This document shows positions 14,534 through 22,451 of a stretch of 32,331 bases of DNA, one piece after another; position 1 is the first letter of the stretch, and each line of letters starts with the position of its first letter. A program made the translations under genes and the position numbers. The notes under the pieces are model-generated. The model saw only the letters and a program-made list of their open reading frames with translations, did not search any database and was not told the DNA's origin. Source of the DNA: Candidatus Methanoperedens sp. (GTDB lineage Archaea > Halobacteriota > Methanosarcinia > Methanosarcinales > Methanoperedenaceae); contig JAPZAV010000020.1 of assembly GCA_027460465.1 (NCBI GenBank), positions 1 through 32,331 on the forward strand, in the 5' to 3' direction.

Positions 14534-14598
14534 GAACCTGGCATAATTACCTCAGGGAGCATAATCCTTTGCCTGTTACTTTCAGCCTGCTTGCATTT

Positions 14599-14607
14599 CT
14601 TATATAT
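14599..14607 (+). promoter_or_regulatory. TATA box of the nreA operon
   Basis: cttatatat is centred about 28 nt before ATG 14631, favouring a leaderless transcript that starts at that ATG rather than the upstream ATG at 14610. Confidence 0.5.
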
Positions 14608-14630
14608 CCATGCATGTCATTAATCTGCAT

Positions 14631-15887
14631 ATGCAAAGTCCGGATTCGTTGTTTCAGGGCAACAGCGATGGGCTCTGCATCCTCTGCAGAGGCTCAAAAT
14701 TATTATGCGGCAAGGAGAGATGCCCGGTGCTTGTAAAATTCTATTCGAATGTAAAAGTCAGGTCTCTCACAGAAAGCCTGAACATAGACGGCTCCTCACC
14801 ACCTGGAGTATTCGTAGGGAGGATAGGGTATCCATATGTATCTGTTGGTCCTCTGATCCCTCCATCGCATGGGGATACAAGGCTTCTTGACACACCTGAG
14901 ATGTGGATTGGAAAGAGCATAGACGAGATCGTGGATTTCAGATCCCAGCTTGTAAGAGGAAAACATACTGTCCACATAAAGCAGCTCGACGGCAGCAGAA
15001 TCATCGAAGCCACACGCGAGATGGCACTCTGTTCATCCCCGGTTGATGTTGAGGCAGAGTTCCTGAAAAAACCGAGTGCAAGGCTTGTGCTTGATGATGA
15101 GGTCCAGCCTTTCGGTCCGACTGCACCCCTGAAAAAAATAGATGTCGGGAGCGTGAAATTTAACCAGAGAATAGAAAAAGCATATTATGATACCGACCTC
15201 AGGGCAAAGGATGCAGTTCTTGGATTGTATAAGGACGGGATCCTGGTCTCGGGTATCCAGAAAGCTTTCAGCGTCGGTGCATTTGGAGAAGGTAAAGCGC
15301 GCTGTTTTGTGCCCACGAGATGGAGCATCACTGCAATCGACAGCATGATTTCTGAGAATCTGATGAAGAAGATGAAGGATTTCCCATTGATCAACGAATA
15401 CCTGGTTTTTGAATCCTGGCAGCTCGATAACAGGTTCGTGGTTCTGATGATGCCGCGTTCCTGGAGCTATGAGCTTATTGAGGCATGGTATCCAAATACT
15501 GTGTGGAACCCGTTCGGAAAAGATGTGGCGATAATGTCATCCTCTGAAGGATATGACGGCAGGAGCGCATATGCAGAGATAGGAGGATGTTACTATGCTG
15601 CCAGGCTTGCGGTGAATGAATATCTCGTAAAAGAGAAGCGACAGGCTCGCGTGGTGATATTGAGGGAAGCGCATCCAGGTTACATAATGCCTGTGGGAGT
15701 CTGGAACGTGAGGGAGAACGTCAGGGCTGCGTTGAAAAGCATTCCCGGGAGATTCCACTCATTGAACGATGCATTTGAGTACATCTCAACCAGGCTTGTT
15801 ATTCCAGAGCAGCGCTGGATAAAGGAGAGCACGGTATTGAAAGATACTTTATTCCAGAAAGGGCTGGAGGATTTCTTGAGTGCATGA
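14631..15887 (+). CDS. nreA: DNA repair protein NreA
   Basis: This is a 418-residue protein of the archaeal Nre family. The N-terminal zinc finger is built from C16, C19, C26 and C31 (CILC...CGKERC). Nre_N follows (GPLIPPSHGDTRLLDTPEMW and neighbours), and then Nre_C (RWSITAIDSMIS, SEGYDGRSAYAEIGGCYYAARLAVNEYL). The last residues, QKGLEDFL (from Q409), fit the PIP box by which NreA binds PCNA. Nre proteins act in DNA damage repair in archaea. The ATG at 14631 is chosen from the TATA distance. The stop overlaps the start of an SPL-type radical SAM gene, so the two are translationally coupled. Confidence 0.93.
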   Translation: MQSPDSLFQGNSDGLCILCRGSKLLCGKERCPVLVKFYSNVKVRSLTESLNIDGSSPPGVFVGRIGYPYVSVGPLIPPSHGDTRLLDTPEMWIGKSIDEIVDFRSQLVRGKHTVHIKQLDGSRIIEATREMALCSSPVDVEAEFLKKPSARLVLDDEVQPFGPTAPLKKIDVGSVKFNQRIEKAYYDTDLRAKDAVLGLYKDGILVSGIQKAFSVGAFGEGKARCFVPTRWSITAIDSMISENLMKKMKDFPLINEYLVFESWQLDNRFVVLMMPRSWSYELIEAWYPNTVWNPFGKDVAIMSSSEGYDGRSAYAEIGGCYYAARLAVNEYLVKEKRQARVVILREAHPGYIMPVGVWNVRENVRAALKSIPGRFHSLNDAFEYISTRLVIPEQRWIKESTVLKDTLFQKGLEDFLSA

Positions 15888-16681
15888 TAAAAGAGATAAA
15901 AGTAAAAACCGCGCTTTCTCCGTCACTGCTTCCAGGTCTGGATTACGCCCTCAATCCATACAGGGGCTGTGCACATGACTGCGTCTATTGCTATGCTCCA
16001 TCTGTTCTCCACTGGTATAAAGGGAAATGGGGCGAGGATGTTGAGGTAAAGGTAAATTTGCCCCGCATCCTTTCAAAGGAGGTGCGGACAAAAAAGAAAG
16101 GGATTGTAGGACTCGGTACGGTAACAGATCCCTACCAGCCTGCTGAAGGAAAATATGAGATAACGCGAAGGTGTCTTGAACTCCTGCTGATGCACGGATT
16201 TCCCGTATGCATCCAGACAAAATCCTCACTTGTGCGAAGAGATATTGATCTTCTGAGGCGTTTTCCCGGGATCGAGGTAGGTATCACGCTCACGACGCTT
16301 GACGACAGCGTGAGGCAGACGATGGAACCCGGGTCTTCTAGTGTGGAAGAGAGGCTGCGTGTGCTTGAGGAACTCAGAGAAAATGGAATAAATACCTGGG
16401 TTTTCCTTGGACCTGTGATGCCTTATATCACTGATATTGAGGCGCTGATCGATGCTATTGCGGATGTGAAGCCTGGATATGTGCTTGTGGACAGGCTGAG
16501 GTTGAAGGAGGGAGTGAGAGAACGTGTTTCTGAGTTTGTCAGGGGATTTGATCCAGGGCTGGTTCGTGAATATGAGAGCATCTTTGATGGAGATGAGGAT
16601 TATTATCTCAAGATTCTTGAGATGGTGATAAAGAAGTGTGAAGAGAAGGGATTGAGGTGCGAGATGAACAGACTCTGGTGA
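15884..16681 (+). CDS. SPL-family radical SAM protein
   Basis: This is a 265-residue radical SAM protein of the spore photoproduct lyase-like (SplB/COG1533) family. NPYRGCAHDCVYC carries the cluster cysteines C29, C33 and C36. GLGTVTDPYQPAE, TKSSLVRRDIDLL and GITLTTLD are typical family blocks. True photoproduct lyases are longer and have an extra hydrogen-donor Cys, which is not obvious here, so the reaction is unknown. It overlaps nreA by 4 bases (ATGA). This suggests a joint role in DNA or nucleotide damage handling; the inference rests on coupling alone. Confidence 0.82.
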   Translation: MIKEIKVKTALSPSLLPGLDYALNPYRGCAHDCVYCYAPSVLHWYKGKWGEDVEVKVNLPRILSKEVRTKKKGIVGLGTVTDPYQPAEGKYEITRRCLELLLMHGFPVCIQTKSSLVRRDIDLLRRFPGIEVGITLTTLDDSVRQTMEPGSSSVEERLRVLEELRENGINTWVFLGPVMPYITDIEALIDAIADVKPGYVLVDRLRLKEGVRERVSEFVRGFDPGLVREYESIFDGDEDYYLKILEMVIKKCEEKGLRCEMNRLW

Positions 16682-16751
16682 AAGATTCAGGTGGTATTTG
16701 AGTGGATCTGTATCGAATAAAGTCTGAGTAAAGTTTAAGTAAAATAACGAT

Positions 16752-16826
16752 CTAATGATAGATTAGCGAGTAAGTCCTGTGGAAATAGTGATGTACCTTG
16801 AGGTGCATGTATTCCAAGTACACAGG
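16752..16826. repeat. Inverted repeats downstream of the DUF3800 gene
   Basis: A short palindrome CTAAT-gatag-ATTAG lies at 16752-16766. A larger structure follows, with CCTGTG (16776-16781) pairing with CACAGG (16821-16826) around an inner GTACCTTG/CAAGTAC stem. Both lie between two convergent genes (stops at 16681 and 16848). They could serve as a terminator or mark the edge of the accessory pair. No protein is encoded in the gap. Confidence 0.3.
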
Positions 16827-16847
16827 GTTCGCTTTTCTATTCTTTTA

Positions 16848-17444
16848 TCATAACTGTTGTAAGACCTTAATCCGATCCTTGATAAGATCGAAGTATCTGC
16901 TATCCCCAGATTCATATTTGCGGAAGATAGCACCAGCGATAAAATCAGCAGCTTGAAGGCATTGGTTATACATTGAGTTCTCATGGGTTATATCCACTTT
17001 AAAGGTAGTATTTTGCTTTATATGCTCATCAAAGTCGGCTCTGATAACTTTATTGCTAATTCTTTTATCAACAATCAGCTTTGAATGAGTAGTATTTCCA
17101 TAGGGAAGGCAGCACATGAGATAACCCACGATAAAATTGTAAATCTTCTGTTTATGGTTATATCTGACAGGATTTACATGTTTTTTATCCAAGACTATAT
17201 AGGCAATTTCAACGGGTTCATTGGCTATGCAGGTAAGGATTTTTTCTCTGATGAATTCGTTGGATTTGTTGAACTTAATCTCTGGCAGTTCCTTGAGTTT
17301 TTTCTTTAGCTTTCTTTGCCTGATCTTCTTGATGCATCTTTCGATATGCAAAGGCGTTTTTGTTATGAGTAACGCGATTACAATATATTTTGATGAGTTT
17401 GGATCAAAACCAAGATCCCCGCTTTCGTCAAGATATATATGCAC
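16848..17444 (-). CDS. DUF3800 protein
   Basis: This is a 198-residue protein of the DUF3800 family. It begins MHIYLDESGDLGF, with the conserved acidic DES pair. It then has KSNEFIREKIL, LIVDKRIS, and ends with NQCLQAADFIAGAIFRKYE. The acidic residues, together with the late QAADF aspartate, resemble an RNase H-like metal site, so nuclease activity is possible. DUF3800 proteins are common in accessory and phage-related DNA. The gene lies 14 nt after the ribbon-helix-helix gene, so they form a two-gene unit. The base composition is AT-rich compared with the flanking nreA operon. Confidence 0.85.
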   Translation of the reverse strand: MHIYLDESGDLGFDPNSSKYIVIALLITKTPLHIERCIKKIRQRKLKKKLKELPEIKFNKSNEFIREKILTCIANEPVEIAYIVLDKKHVNPVRYNHKQKIYNFIVGYLMCCLPYGNTTHSKLIVDKRISNKVIRADFDEHIKQNTTFKVDITHENSMYNQCLQAADFIAGAIFRKYESGDSRYFDLIKDRIKVLQQL

Positions 17445-17458
17445 TTAATCACTCTCGA

Positions 17459-17905
17459 TTACTTTGACTTTTCAACAATTTCCTTTGCAGCTTCCTGCAT
17501 TCCTTTTTGGAACTCAGAACTAACGATAAATTCAATTTTTGTTCCAATTTCTGGATATCTTGTTATGTCGAATAAATTATTAATTAGCATTTCATTTGGA
17601 ACTGGCCGACTATGAACGATATAATATAATCGCTCAGCCCTGTTTGCATCCAGATGCGCTATTTCCTCCAACTCCGGTAATTCGAGCTCATCTACATTTT
17701 TAATTACAAATTCATATCCTTTCTTGAAATCATTACTCCGTTTCTGTTTGACTTTTGCTATAATCTTTTCAAGATTTTCTGCCGTCCTTTGTTTTAAGTA
17801 CTGTTCAATACAATCCCTTGTTACTGCTGACCAATTCACTTCGGTTAGTTCATCCATTCGTTTCGCCAGTTCATCTGGAATGCCAACGGTTATATTTTTA
17901 GTCAT
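17459..17905 (-). CDS. Ribbon-helix-helix protein with helical tail
   Basis: This is a 148-residue protein. Residues 1-42 (MTKNITVGIPDELAKRMDEL, then WSAVTRDCIEQYL) form a ribbon-helix-helix domain of the CopG/Arc type, as in many antitoxins. The rest is charged and mostly helical, with no recognised family. It is the first gene of a pair with DUF3800. Antitoxin-like autoregulation and binding to the DUF3800 partner is the simplest model, but the long C-terminal part is not typical of a plain antitoxin. Confidence 0.75.
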   Translation of the reverse strand: MTKNITVGIPDELAKRMDELTEVNWSAVTRDCIEQYLKQRTAENLEKIIAKVKQKRSNDFKKGYEFVIKNVDELELPELEEIAHLDANRAERLYYIVHSRPVPNEMLINNLFDITRYPEIGTKIEFIVSSEFQKGMQEAAKEIVEKSK

Positions 17906-18561
17906 ATCTCTTTCACATAATTCTGTATAATATGTATCAAAATATAAAGCTTTCTGTGTAAACTGTGATATCAGATAAATATTCTGCGCATATTTTCAGA
18001 TTGAAAAAACGCTCTCGGACTCTTATCGCCTATACGAGCATGAGAACGCCCATCGTCTTCAGTCACGGTATACCTCGGACGATGCACGAGGCCTGTATAT
18101 ACTATTTTTCAGGAACATACAGAATTATCTCCTGTTATGTTCGTATTTACTGCGAGCTGAAATATACTTCTCCACAACGTCCCAACAATTACCGACAGAA
18201 CCGAGGTGGGTGCCTATAGATGTCCCCACACCGTTCCCTTAAGTGAGGGATTTCTTTTCTGAGAACTTCCCTTGTAATGCCTTTAATCTTCTTTGCAATA
18301 AAACTGATGGAATATTTCAGAGGGGTATTTTATGTTCTGATTCTCGCTTCAGCCAGAAACGCAGCGTCACCGATCTTTCATCTGTATTTGGGTGAAAACA
18401 CCGTGCAGTCCGTAAGCAGCGATCCAGTATGCAGCTATCTTCTGTTTACCGTTCCTTCCATAATCCTGCAGCAATGGCAAAGTGAAACTAAGATCATCAG
18501 CGCAGAGTATATGTGTTCGCTGAGACCTAAAGAACCGCAGATTTCAATGGAGTCTTTGATT
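17906..18561. other. Gene-poor region with a decayed IS and hairpins
   Basis: This stretch lies between the ribbon-helix-helix gene and the TyrRS start and holds no intact gene. Its middle is a decayed IS200-type transposase on the minus strand. Left of it are short hairpins, such as CCTCG/CGAGG at about 18088-18070, that may be the remains of the element's end. Bases 18321-18546 are open on the plus strand but show no family resemblance and precede the true TyrRS start. Confidence 0.5.
18125..18320 (-). pseudogene. Remnant of an IS200/IS605-type TnpA transposase
   Basis: The minus strand encodes a recognisable TnpA C-terminal half in broken frames. One frame reads LKYSISFIAKKIKG, then ITREVLRKEIPHLRERC. 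A neighbouring frame gives WGHL, a stop at a likely former Trp, then AP. The last frame reads GSVGNCWDVVEKYISA and ends KYEHNRR-stop at 18125. IS200-type transposases normally end WGGHLWAPSYFVxxVGNV...VVxxYIExQ, so the order fits. At least one frameshift and one nonsense change show it is dead. The N-terminal HxH half is not recognisable. Confidence 0.75.
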
Positions 18562-19521
18562 ATGGACAGATTGGCGCTGGTCACACGGAATACAGATGAA
18601 ATAGTCACACCAGAAGAGCTCGAGGCACTGCTCAGTTCTGACAGCACATGCTCAGCTTACGTCGGATACGAACCAAGCGGAAAAATCCACATGGGCCATG
18701 TGCTCACTGTGAATAAGCTCCTTGACCTGCAGCAGGCAGGTTTCAAGATCACTGTGCTCCTTGCTGATATCCATGCTTATCTGAACGAAAAAGGTACGAT
18801 GGAAGAAGTGAAAAAGATCGCGGATTACAACAGGAGATGCTTTATAGCGCTCGGGCTTGATGAAAAGAACACAGATTTTGTGCTCGGGTCATCGTACCAG
18901 CTTGAGCCTGATTACATGATGGACGTGCTGAAGCTTGCGCGGAGCACCACGCTGAACAGGGCAAGACGCAGTATGGACGAGGTGAGCAGGGATGCTGAGA
19001 ACCCAAAGGTGTCGCAGATGATCTATCCACTGATGCAGGCGCTGGACATCGCCCACCTGAGGGTCAAAGTTGCGGTTGGAGGTATTGACCAGAGAAAGAT
19101 CCACATGCTTGCAAGGGAAGGACTCCCTGAGCTAGGCTACAGCGCGCCTGTCTGCATACATACGCCCATTCTGCTCGGTCTGGACGGGAAAAAGATGTCA
19201 TCAAGCAAAGGCAATTATATCTCTGTGGATGATTCGCCAGAAGATATCAGGAAGAAAATGAAAGGTGCTTTCTGTGTGGAAGGCGAGGTCAGGGATAACC
19301 CTGTGCTGAGCCTCTTCAAATACCATATCATGCCGCGCTATCCTGAAATAGCAGTAAAGCGCCCTGAGAAATATGGAGGAGATCTGCATTACTCAGGTTA
19401 TGAGGCGATTGAGGCTGATTTTGCAGCCCGCAGGCTCCATCCGATGGATCTTAAATCTGCGGCTTCTGAATATATGAACCAGATACTTGAGCCTGTGAGG
19501 AGGCTGATGCAGGAAAAATGA
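18562..19521 (+). CDS. tyrS: Tyrosyl-tRNA synthetase
   Basis: This is a 319-residue class I synthetase of the archaeal/eukaryotic TyrRS type. It has YVGYEPSGKIHMGH (HIGH-like motif at 43-46), YPLMQALDIAHL, GGIDQRKIHMLARE and KMSSS at 211-215. It joins tyrosine to tRNA-Tyr in the cytoplasm. ATG 18562 is chosen because it gives the usual family N-terminus and GGAG lies 9 nt upstream. The frame stays open to 18277, but the extra residues do not resemble any synthetase. Its stop overlaps the next start by 4 bases (ATGA). Confidence 0.96.
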   Translation: MDRLALVTRNTDEIVTPEELEALLSSDSTCSAYVGYEPSGKIHMGHVLTVNKLLDLQQAGFKITVLLADIHAYLNEKGTMEEVKKIADYNRRCFIALGLDEKNTDFVLGSSYQLEPDYMMDVLKLARSTTLNRARRSMDEVSRDAENPKVSQMIYPLMQALDIAHLRVKVAVGGIDQRKIHMLAREGLPELGYSAPVCIHTPILLGLDGKKMSSSKGNYISVDDSPEDIRKKMKGAFCVEGEVRDNPVLSLFKYHIMPRYPEIAVKRPEKYGGDLHYSGYEAIEADFAARRLHPMDLKSAASEYMNQILEPVRRLMQEK

Positions 19522-19808
19522 TCACACACATAGTTCTTTTTAAACTGCTTGACCGCAGCCAGCGCAATATTGAAAAGACCAGGAATGTGCTTCTGAGCAT
19601 GGAAGGTAAAGTCCCTCAGTTGCGCCATCTTGAAGTCGGAGTTGATGTCACTAATTCAGAGCGCTCATATGACATTGCCCTTGTAACAGAATTTGATTCG
19701 ATCGGCGATCTTCATACATATCAAAACCATCCTTTTCATATTGAGGTAGCAAAATATATAAATTCTGTAAAGGAGTCCTCGGTAGCCGTGGATTATGAAT
19801 CGGGATAG
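19518..19808 (+). CDS. Dabb (stress-responsive A/B barrel) protein
   Basis: This is a 96-residue protein with the dimeric alpha/beta barrel (Dabb) pattern: MITHIVLFKLLD, EGKVPQLRHLEVGVDV, DIALVTEFDSIGDLHTYQNHP and HIEVAKYI. Such proteins form small dimeric barrels of varied or unknown activity. It overlaps tyrS by 4 bases, so it is co-expressed with it, and its stop faces the tsr3 stop head-on. No active-site residue can be singled out. Confidence 0.85.
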   Translation: MITHIVLFKLLDRSQRNIEKTRNVLLSMEGKVPQLRHLEVGVDVTNSERSYDIALVTEFDSIGDLHTYQNHPFHIEVAKYINSVKESSVAVDYESG

Positions 19809-19809
19809 T

Positions 19810-20313
19810 TCAAACCATATACTCTCCCTGAATCTGCACAATCTCGCTGCTGTCCTTTGCCTCTGAGTATCTCTCCAGAGGCTCGAGGTTCAGTTCCAGG
19901 AAAGTCTGCCCCCACTTGAACTTGCCCAGGATGAGTGCAGCCTGTTCTTTTTCCCCAAGTATGTACAGCGCCGCAGCAAATGCCTCGACCGTGCTGAGCC
20001 TGAAAGGTCTCCCAAAGTTCACGGGGTTGGCTGCAAGCAGGAAAGGCAGTGCTCTGTGCTTCAGCCTGAGTCTTTGAAGTGCGGGAAACACGCGTTCTAC
20101 CTCTTCCCATGAACAATCGAGCCCAACGATCCCGCGGCCTGGATCATCCCGGGGCGAAAGTGCCTGCTCTGCGAATGGATCAAGGAGTACGGCGTTCTTC
20201 GGGAGCGTCCCGGGTGATCCATGCAGCACAGCGAGACCGAACCTTGCGATTTTTTTCCCTGAGCATTTTTTTGGATCGCACTGGCGGGCATGATAGATAT
20301 GCAAAGAGATCAT
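19810..20313 (-). CDS. tsr3: rRNA aminocarboxypropyltransferase Tsr3 (DUF367)
   Basis: This is a 167-residue protein of the Tsr3/DUF367 family. Visible blocks are [44 protein letters not shown] and [14 protein letters not shown]. Tsr3 moves the aminocarboxypropyl group of SAM onto a modified uridine of small-subunit rRNA, late in ribosome maturation. ATG 20313 gives the usual family N-terminus with AAGGCG just upstream; a TTG at 20352 would add 13 unconserved residues. It shares a divergent promoter region with the OsmC gene. Confidence 0.92.
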   Translation of the reverse strand: MISLHIYHARQCDPKKCSGKKIARFGLAVLHGSPGTLPKNAVLLDPFAEQALSPRDDPGRGIVGLDCSWEEVERVFPALQRLRLKHRALPFLLAANPVNFGRPFRLSTVEAFAAALYILGEKEQAALILGKFKWGQTFLELNLEPLERYSEAKDSSEIVQIQGEYMV

Positions 20314-20369
20314 GCGCCTTAAATGACGATCCGGGCTTATTATTATTTTCAATGCTTTTGGAAGTTAAC

Positions 20370-20382
20370 AGCGTATAAATAG
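20370..20382. promoter_or_regulatory. Shared divergent TATA region of tsr3 and osmC
   Basis: gcgtataaatag reads as a TATA box toward OsmC (start codon 20431, leader about 30 nt). Its complement, atttatacg, fits the same role toward tsr3 with a leader of about 40 nt. Confidence 0.4.
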
Positions 20383-20430
20383 AAAACTATAAAGCATCCA
20401 TGGATAAATTCTTTCTGTTCTGGTGATCCA

Positions 20431-20862
20431 ATGGAACAGGATAAATGGCTGTATCATAATGCTCTGAAGTGGAAGGGCGAGAAGAAAGCTGATCTTCGAA
20501 TGCTGGAGAGCGGACAGGAAATAGAAGTCGCGACACCGCCTGAGTTCGGAGGTCATGAAGGCATAATAAGCCCGCAGGATCTTTTCGTGGCATCCGCAAA
20601 CGCATGTTTCATGACAACGCTTCTTGGCACTGTGAAGAACATGGGAGTGGAGCTTGTATCATATGAATCTGAAGCTGAGGGGATACTTGAGACAGTTGAT
20701 AATCTGAAAATATTCACAAAAATAATTATAAAACCCAGGATAAAAGCAAAGGAGACCGAAGATAAGATCAGGCTGATCCTCAACCATGCAGAGAAGCGAT
20801 GCCTCGTGGTCAATTCGATGAAGACGCAGGTTACGGTCGAACCAGAGATAGAGAGCGTCTAA
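20431..20862 (+). CDS. OsmC-family peroxidase-like protein
   Basis: This is a 143-residue OsmC-fold protein. The two family cysteines are C59 in ASANACFMTTLL and C124 in EKRCLVVNSM. The central GGHEGIISPQDLFVAS block is typical. OsmC/Ohr proteins reduce organic hydroperoxides with a pair of thiols, so a defence role against oxidative stress is likely. The ATG has GGTGAT just upstream. It is followed by the HesB-like gene with a gap of 60 nt that has its own TATA-like box. Confidence 0.88.
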   Translation: MEQDKWLYHNALKWKGEKKADLRMLESGQEIEVATPPEFGGHEGIISPQDLFVASANACFMTTLLGTVKNMGVELVSYESEAEGILETVDNLKIFTKIIIKPRIKAKETEDKIRLILNHAEKRCLVVNSMKTQVTVEPEIESV

Positions 20863-20887
20863 AGTTTTTCATCTATACGATAGAAGC

Positions 20888-20898
20888 TTTTTTATTTA
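20888..20898 (+). promoter_or_regulatory. TATA-like box of the HesB-like gene
   Basis: ctttttttatttat is centred about 29 nt before ATG 20923, and no ribosome site precedes the ATG, so the mRNA is probably leaderless. Confidence 0.4.
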
Positions 20899-20922
20899 TC
20901 AGAGCTTATTCTGGAATATTCA

Positions 20923-21192
20923 ATGGACAAACTTTCTATAGACGATAAGGCTATCGAGTTCATAAAAAAAGCCCTTGAAAAAGAAAAAGCGCCTGCGATG
21001 CGTCTATTCATAAGCGGCGGCGGATGCTGCAAGCTTTTTGAGATCGCACCTGTAAGAAAAGCGCTTGCTGGAGATATTACGTATAACCGGTGTGGAATCA
21101 GGGTATACGTTGAAAAACAGATCGCTGATAATGCAGGTTCGATAGAGATCAAATTCGATGAAAAGAAAGGTCTGAGTATAGATTTTAAATAA
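20923..21192 (+). CDS. HesB/IscA-like protein with a CC motif
   Basis: This is an 89-residue protein related to the HesB/IscA fold, with MRLFISGGGCCKLFEIAP (C35, C36) and NRCGIRVYVEK (C57). Classical IscA has one Cys at the first site and CxC at the C-terminus; here the C-terminal pair is missing. The layout fits the HesB-like (seleno)protein group, some members of which have selenocysteine beside the Cys. Here both codons are TGC (cysteine). It may bind Fe-S clusters or a metal; the exact role is not known. Confidence 0.8.
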   Translation: MDKLSIDDKAIEFIKKALEKEKAPAMRLFISGGGCCKLFEIAPVRKALAGDITYNRCGIRVYVEKQIADNAGSIEIKFDEKKGLSIDFK

Positions 21193-21248
21193 ATTGAGAA
21201 AGCTTTAAATAAAATTAATTCGTAATAGTTCGAACAAAGGAGAAGAGG

Positions 21249-22451
21249 ATGATAGGTATTTCAAAACTGTACTGCGGTACCGTGGAACCTTCTGATGCGC
21301 TCAGGTACGGGCGGGAATCTGGCAGGCTTCCTTCGCATTTATTGCAGTTCTCAAAAGATAAAAAACCCGTGGTGGTATGGAACATGGGGAGGCGGTGCAA
21401 TCTGCACTGCGTGCACTGTTATGCCAGATCAAAGGATATTGAATATAAAAATGAGCTGACCACACAGCAGGGAAAAGAGCTGATAGATGATCTGGCACAG
21501 TTCGGCTCACCTGTGATCCTTTTTTCCGGAGGCGAGCCGCTCATGCGCCCGGATCTTCCCGAGCTTGCGCAGTATGCAAGGTCAAAAGGGATGCGCGCTG
21601 TGATATCCACGAACGGCACGCTCATAGATAAAGAGATGGCAAAGACGCTCAGGGAAATAGGGCTTTCTTATGTTGGCGTTTCTCTGGATGGGATGAGAGA
21701 TACGAATGATGAGTTCAGAGGGGTCAATGGTGCGTTCGACCTCGCCCTGCAGGGTATGCGCAACTGTATTGAGGAAGGCATCAAAGTGGGCCTGCGCTTT
21801 ACCATGAATAGAAGGAACGTGAAGGATATCCCCGCGATCTTTGATCTTCTGGAAAAAGAAAAGATCCCGCGCGTCTGCTTTTACCATCTTGTGTACACAG
21901 GTCGGGGATCAAAACTGGTTAAAGAAGATCTCTCGCATGAAGAGAGCAGGAAGACGCTGGATCTTATAATGGAAAGGACAAAGGCAGCACATGACAGGGG
22001 GTTCCAGATGGAGGTGCTGACGGTTGATAACCACTGCGACGGTCCCTATATCTATTTCCGACTGCTAAAAGAAGACCCGGAGCGCGCAGCAGAGGTGTTC
22101 GAGCTTCTGGCGATGAACCAGGGCAATTCTTCAGGCATCGGTATTGCCTGCGTTTCATGGGACGGTTCTGTGCACGCTGACCAGTTCTGGAGGCATTATT
22201 CCTTCGGCAATGTGAAAGAAAGGAAATTCAGCGAGATCTGGACAGATACAGGCGACAGTCTTATGGCTGGGCTCAAGAACAGGAAGCAGCTCATAAAAGC
22301 CAGCGCTGACAGGTGCGCGCGGTGCAAATGGTTCGATATCTGCAACGGGAATTTCCGCGTGCGTGCGGAGGCGATATACGGTAATGTCTGGGCAGATGAT
22401 CCTGCATGCTATCTTACAGGAGAAGAGATCGGGTATGATGAACGTTCATGA
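21249..22451 (+). CDS. ahbC: AhbC-like radical SAM enzyme of alternative heme synthesis
   Basis: This is a 400-residue radical SAM/SPASM protein. The opening MIGISKLYCGTVEPSDALRY and SHLLQFSKDKKPVVVWNM is characteristic of the AhbC branch. Cluster cysteines are C50, C54 and C57 (RRCNLHCVHC), then FSGGEPLMRPDL. The C-terminal SPASM region has CVSWDGSVHADQFWRHYSFGN and CARCKWFDIC with more Cys. AhbC converts 12,18-didecarboxysiroheme to Fe-coproporphyrin III in archaea and sulfate reducers. AhbD is the closest alternative. A ribosome site (GGAG, then AGAGG) precedes the ATG. Its 3' end overlaps the convergent nucleotidyltransferase-like gene by 6 bases. Confidence 0.85.
   Translation: MIGISKLYCGTVEPSDALRYGRESGRLPSHLLQFSKDKKPVVVWNMGRRCNLHCVHCYARSKDIEYKNELTTQQGKELIDDLAQFGSPVILFSGGEPLMRPDLPELAQYARSKGMRAVISTNGTLIDKEMAKTLREIGLSYVGVSLDGMRDTNDEFRGVNGAFDLALQGMRNCIEEGIKVGLRFTMNRRNVKDIPAIFDLLEKEKIPRVCFYHLVYTGRGSKLVKEDLSHEESRKTLDLIMERTKAAHDRGFQMEVLTVDNHCDGPYIYFRLLKEDPERAAEVFELLAMNQGNSSGIGIACVSWDGSVHADQFWRHYSFGNVKERKFSEIWTDTGDSLMAGLKNRKQLIKASADRCARCKWFDICNGNFRVRAEAIYGNVWADDPACYLTGEEIGYDERS

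Noticed and set aside
15884-16681. Firm naming as spore photoproduct lyase
   Set aside because: The protein is shorter than true lyases and the hydrogen-donor Cys is not evident; only family membership is claimed.
17965-18219. 84-codon plus-strand frame before tyrS
   Set aside because: It runs antisense into the TnpA remnant, has no ribosome site, and resembles no protein.
18277-18561. N-terminal extension of TyrRS by 95 residues
   Set aside because: It overlaps the IS200 remnant, shows no family resemblance, and the ATG at 18562 has a ribosome site and the normal archaeal TyrRS start.
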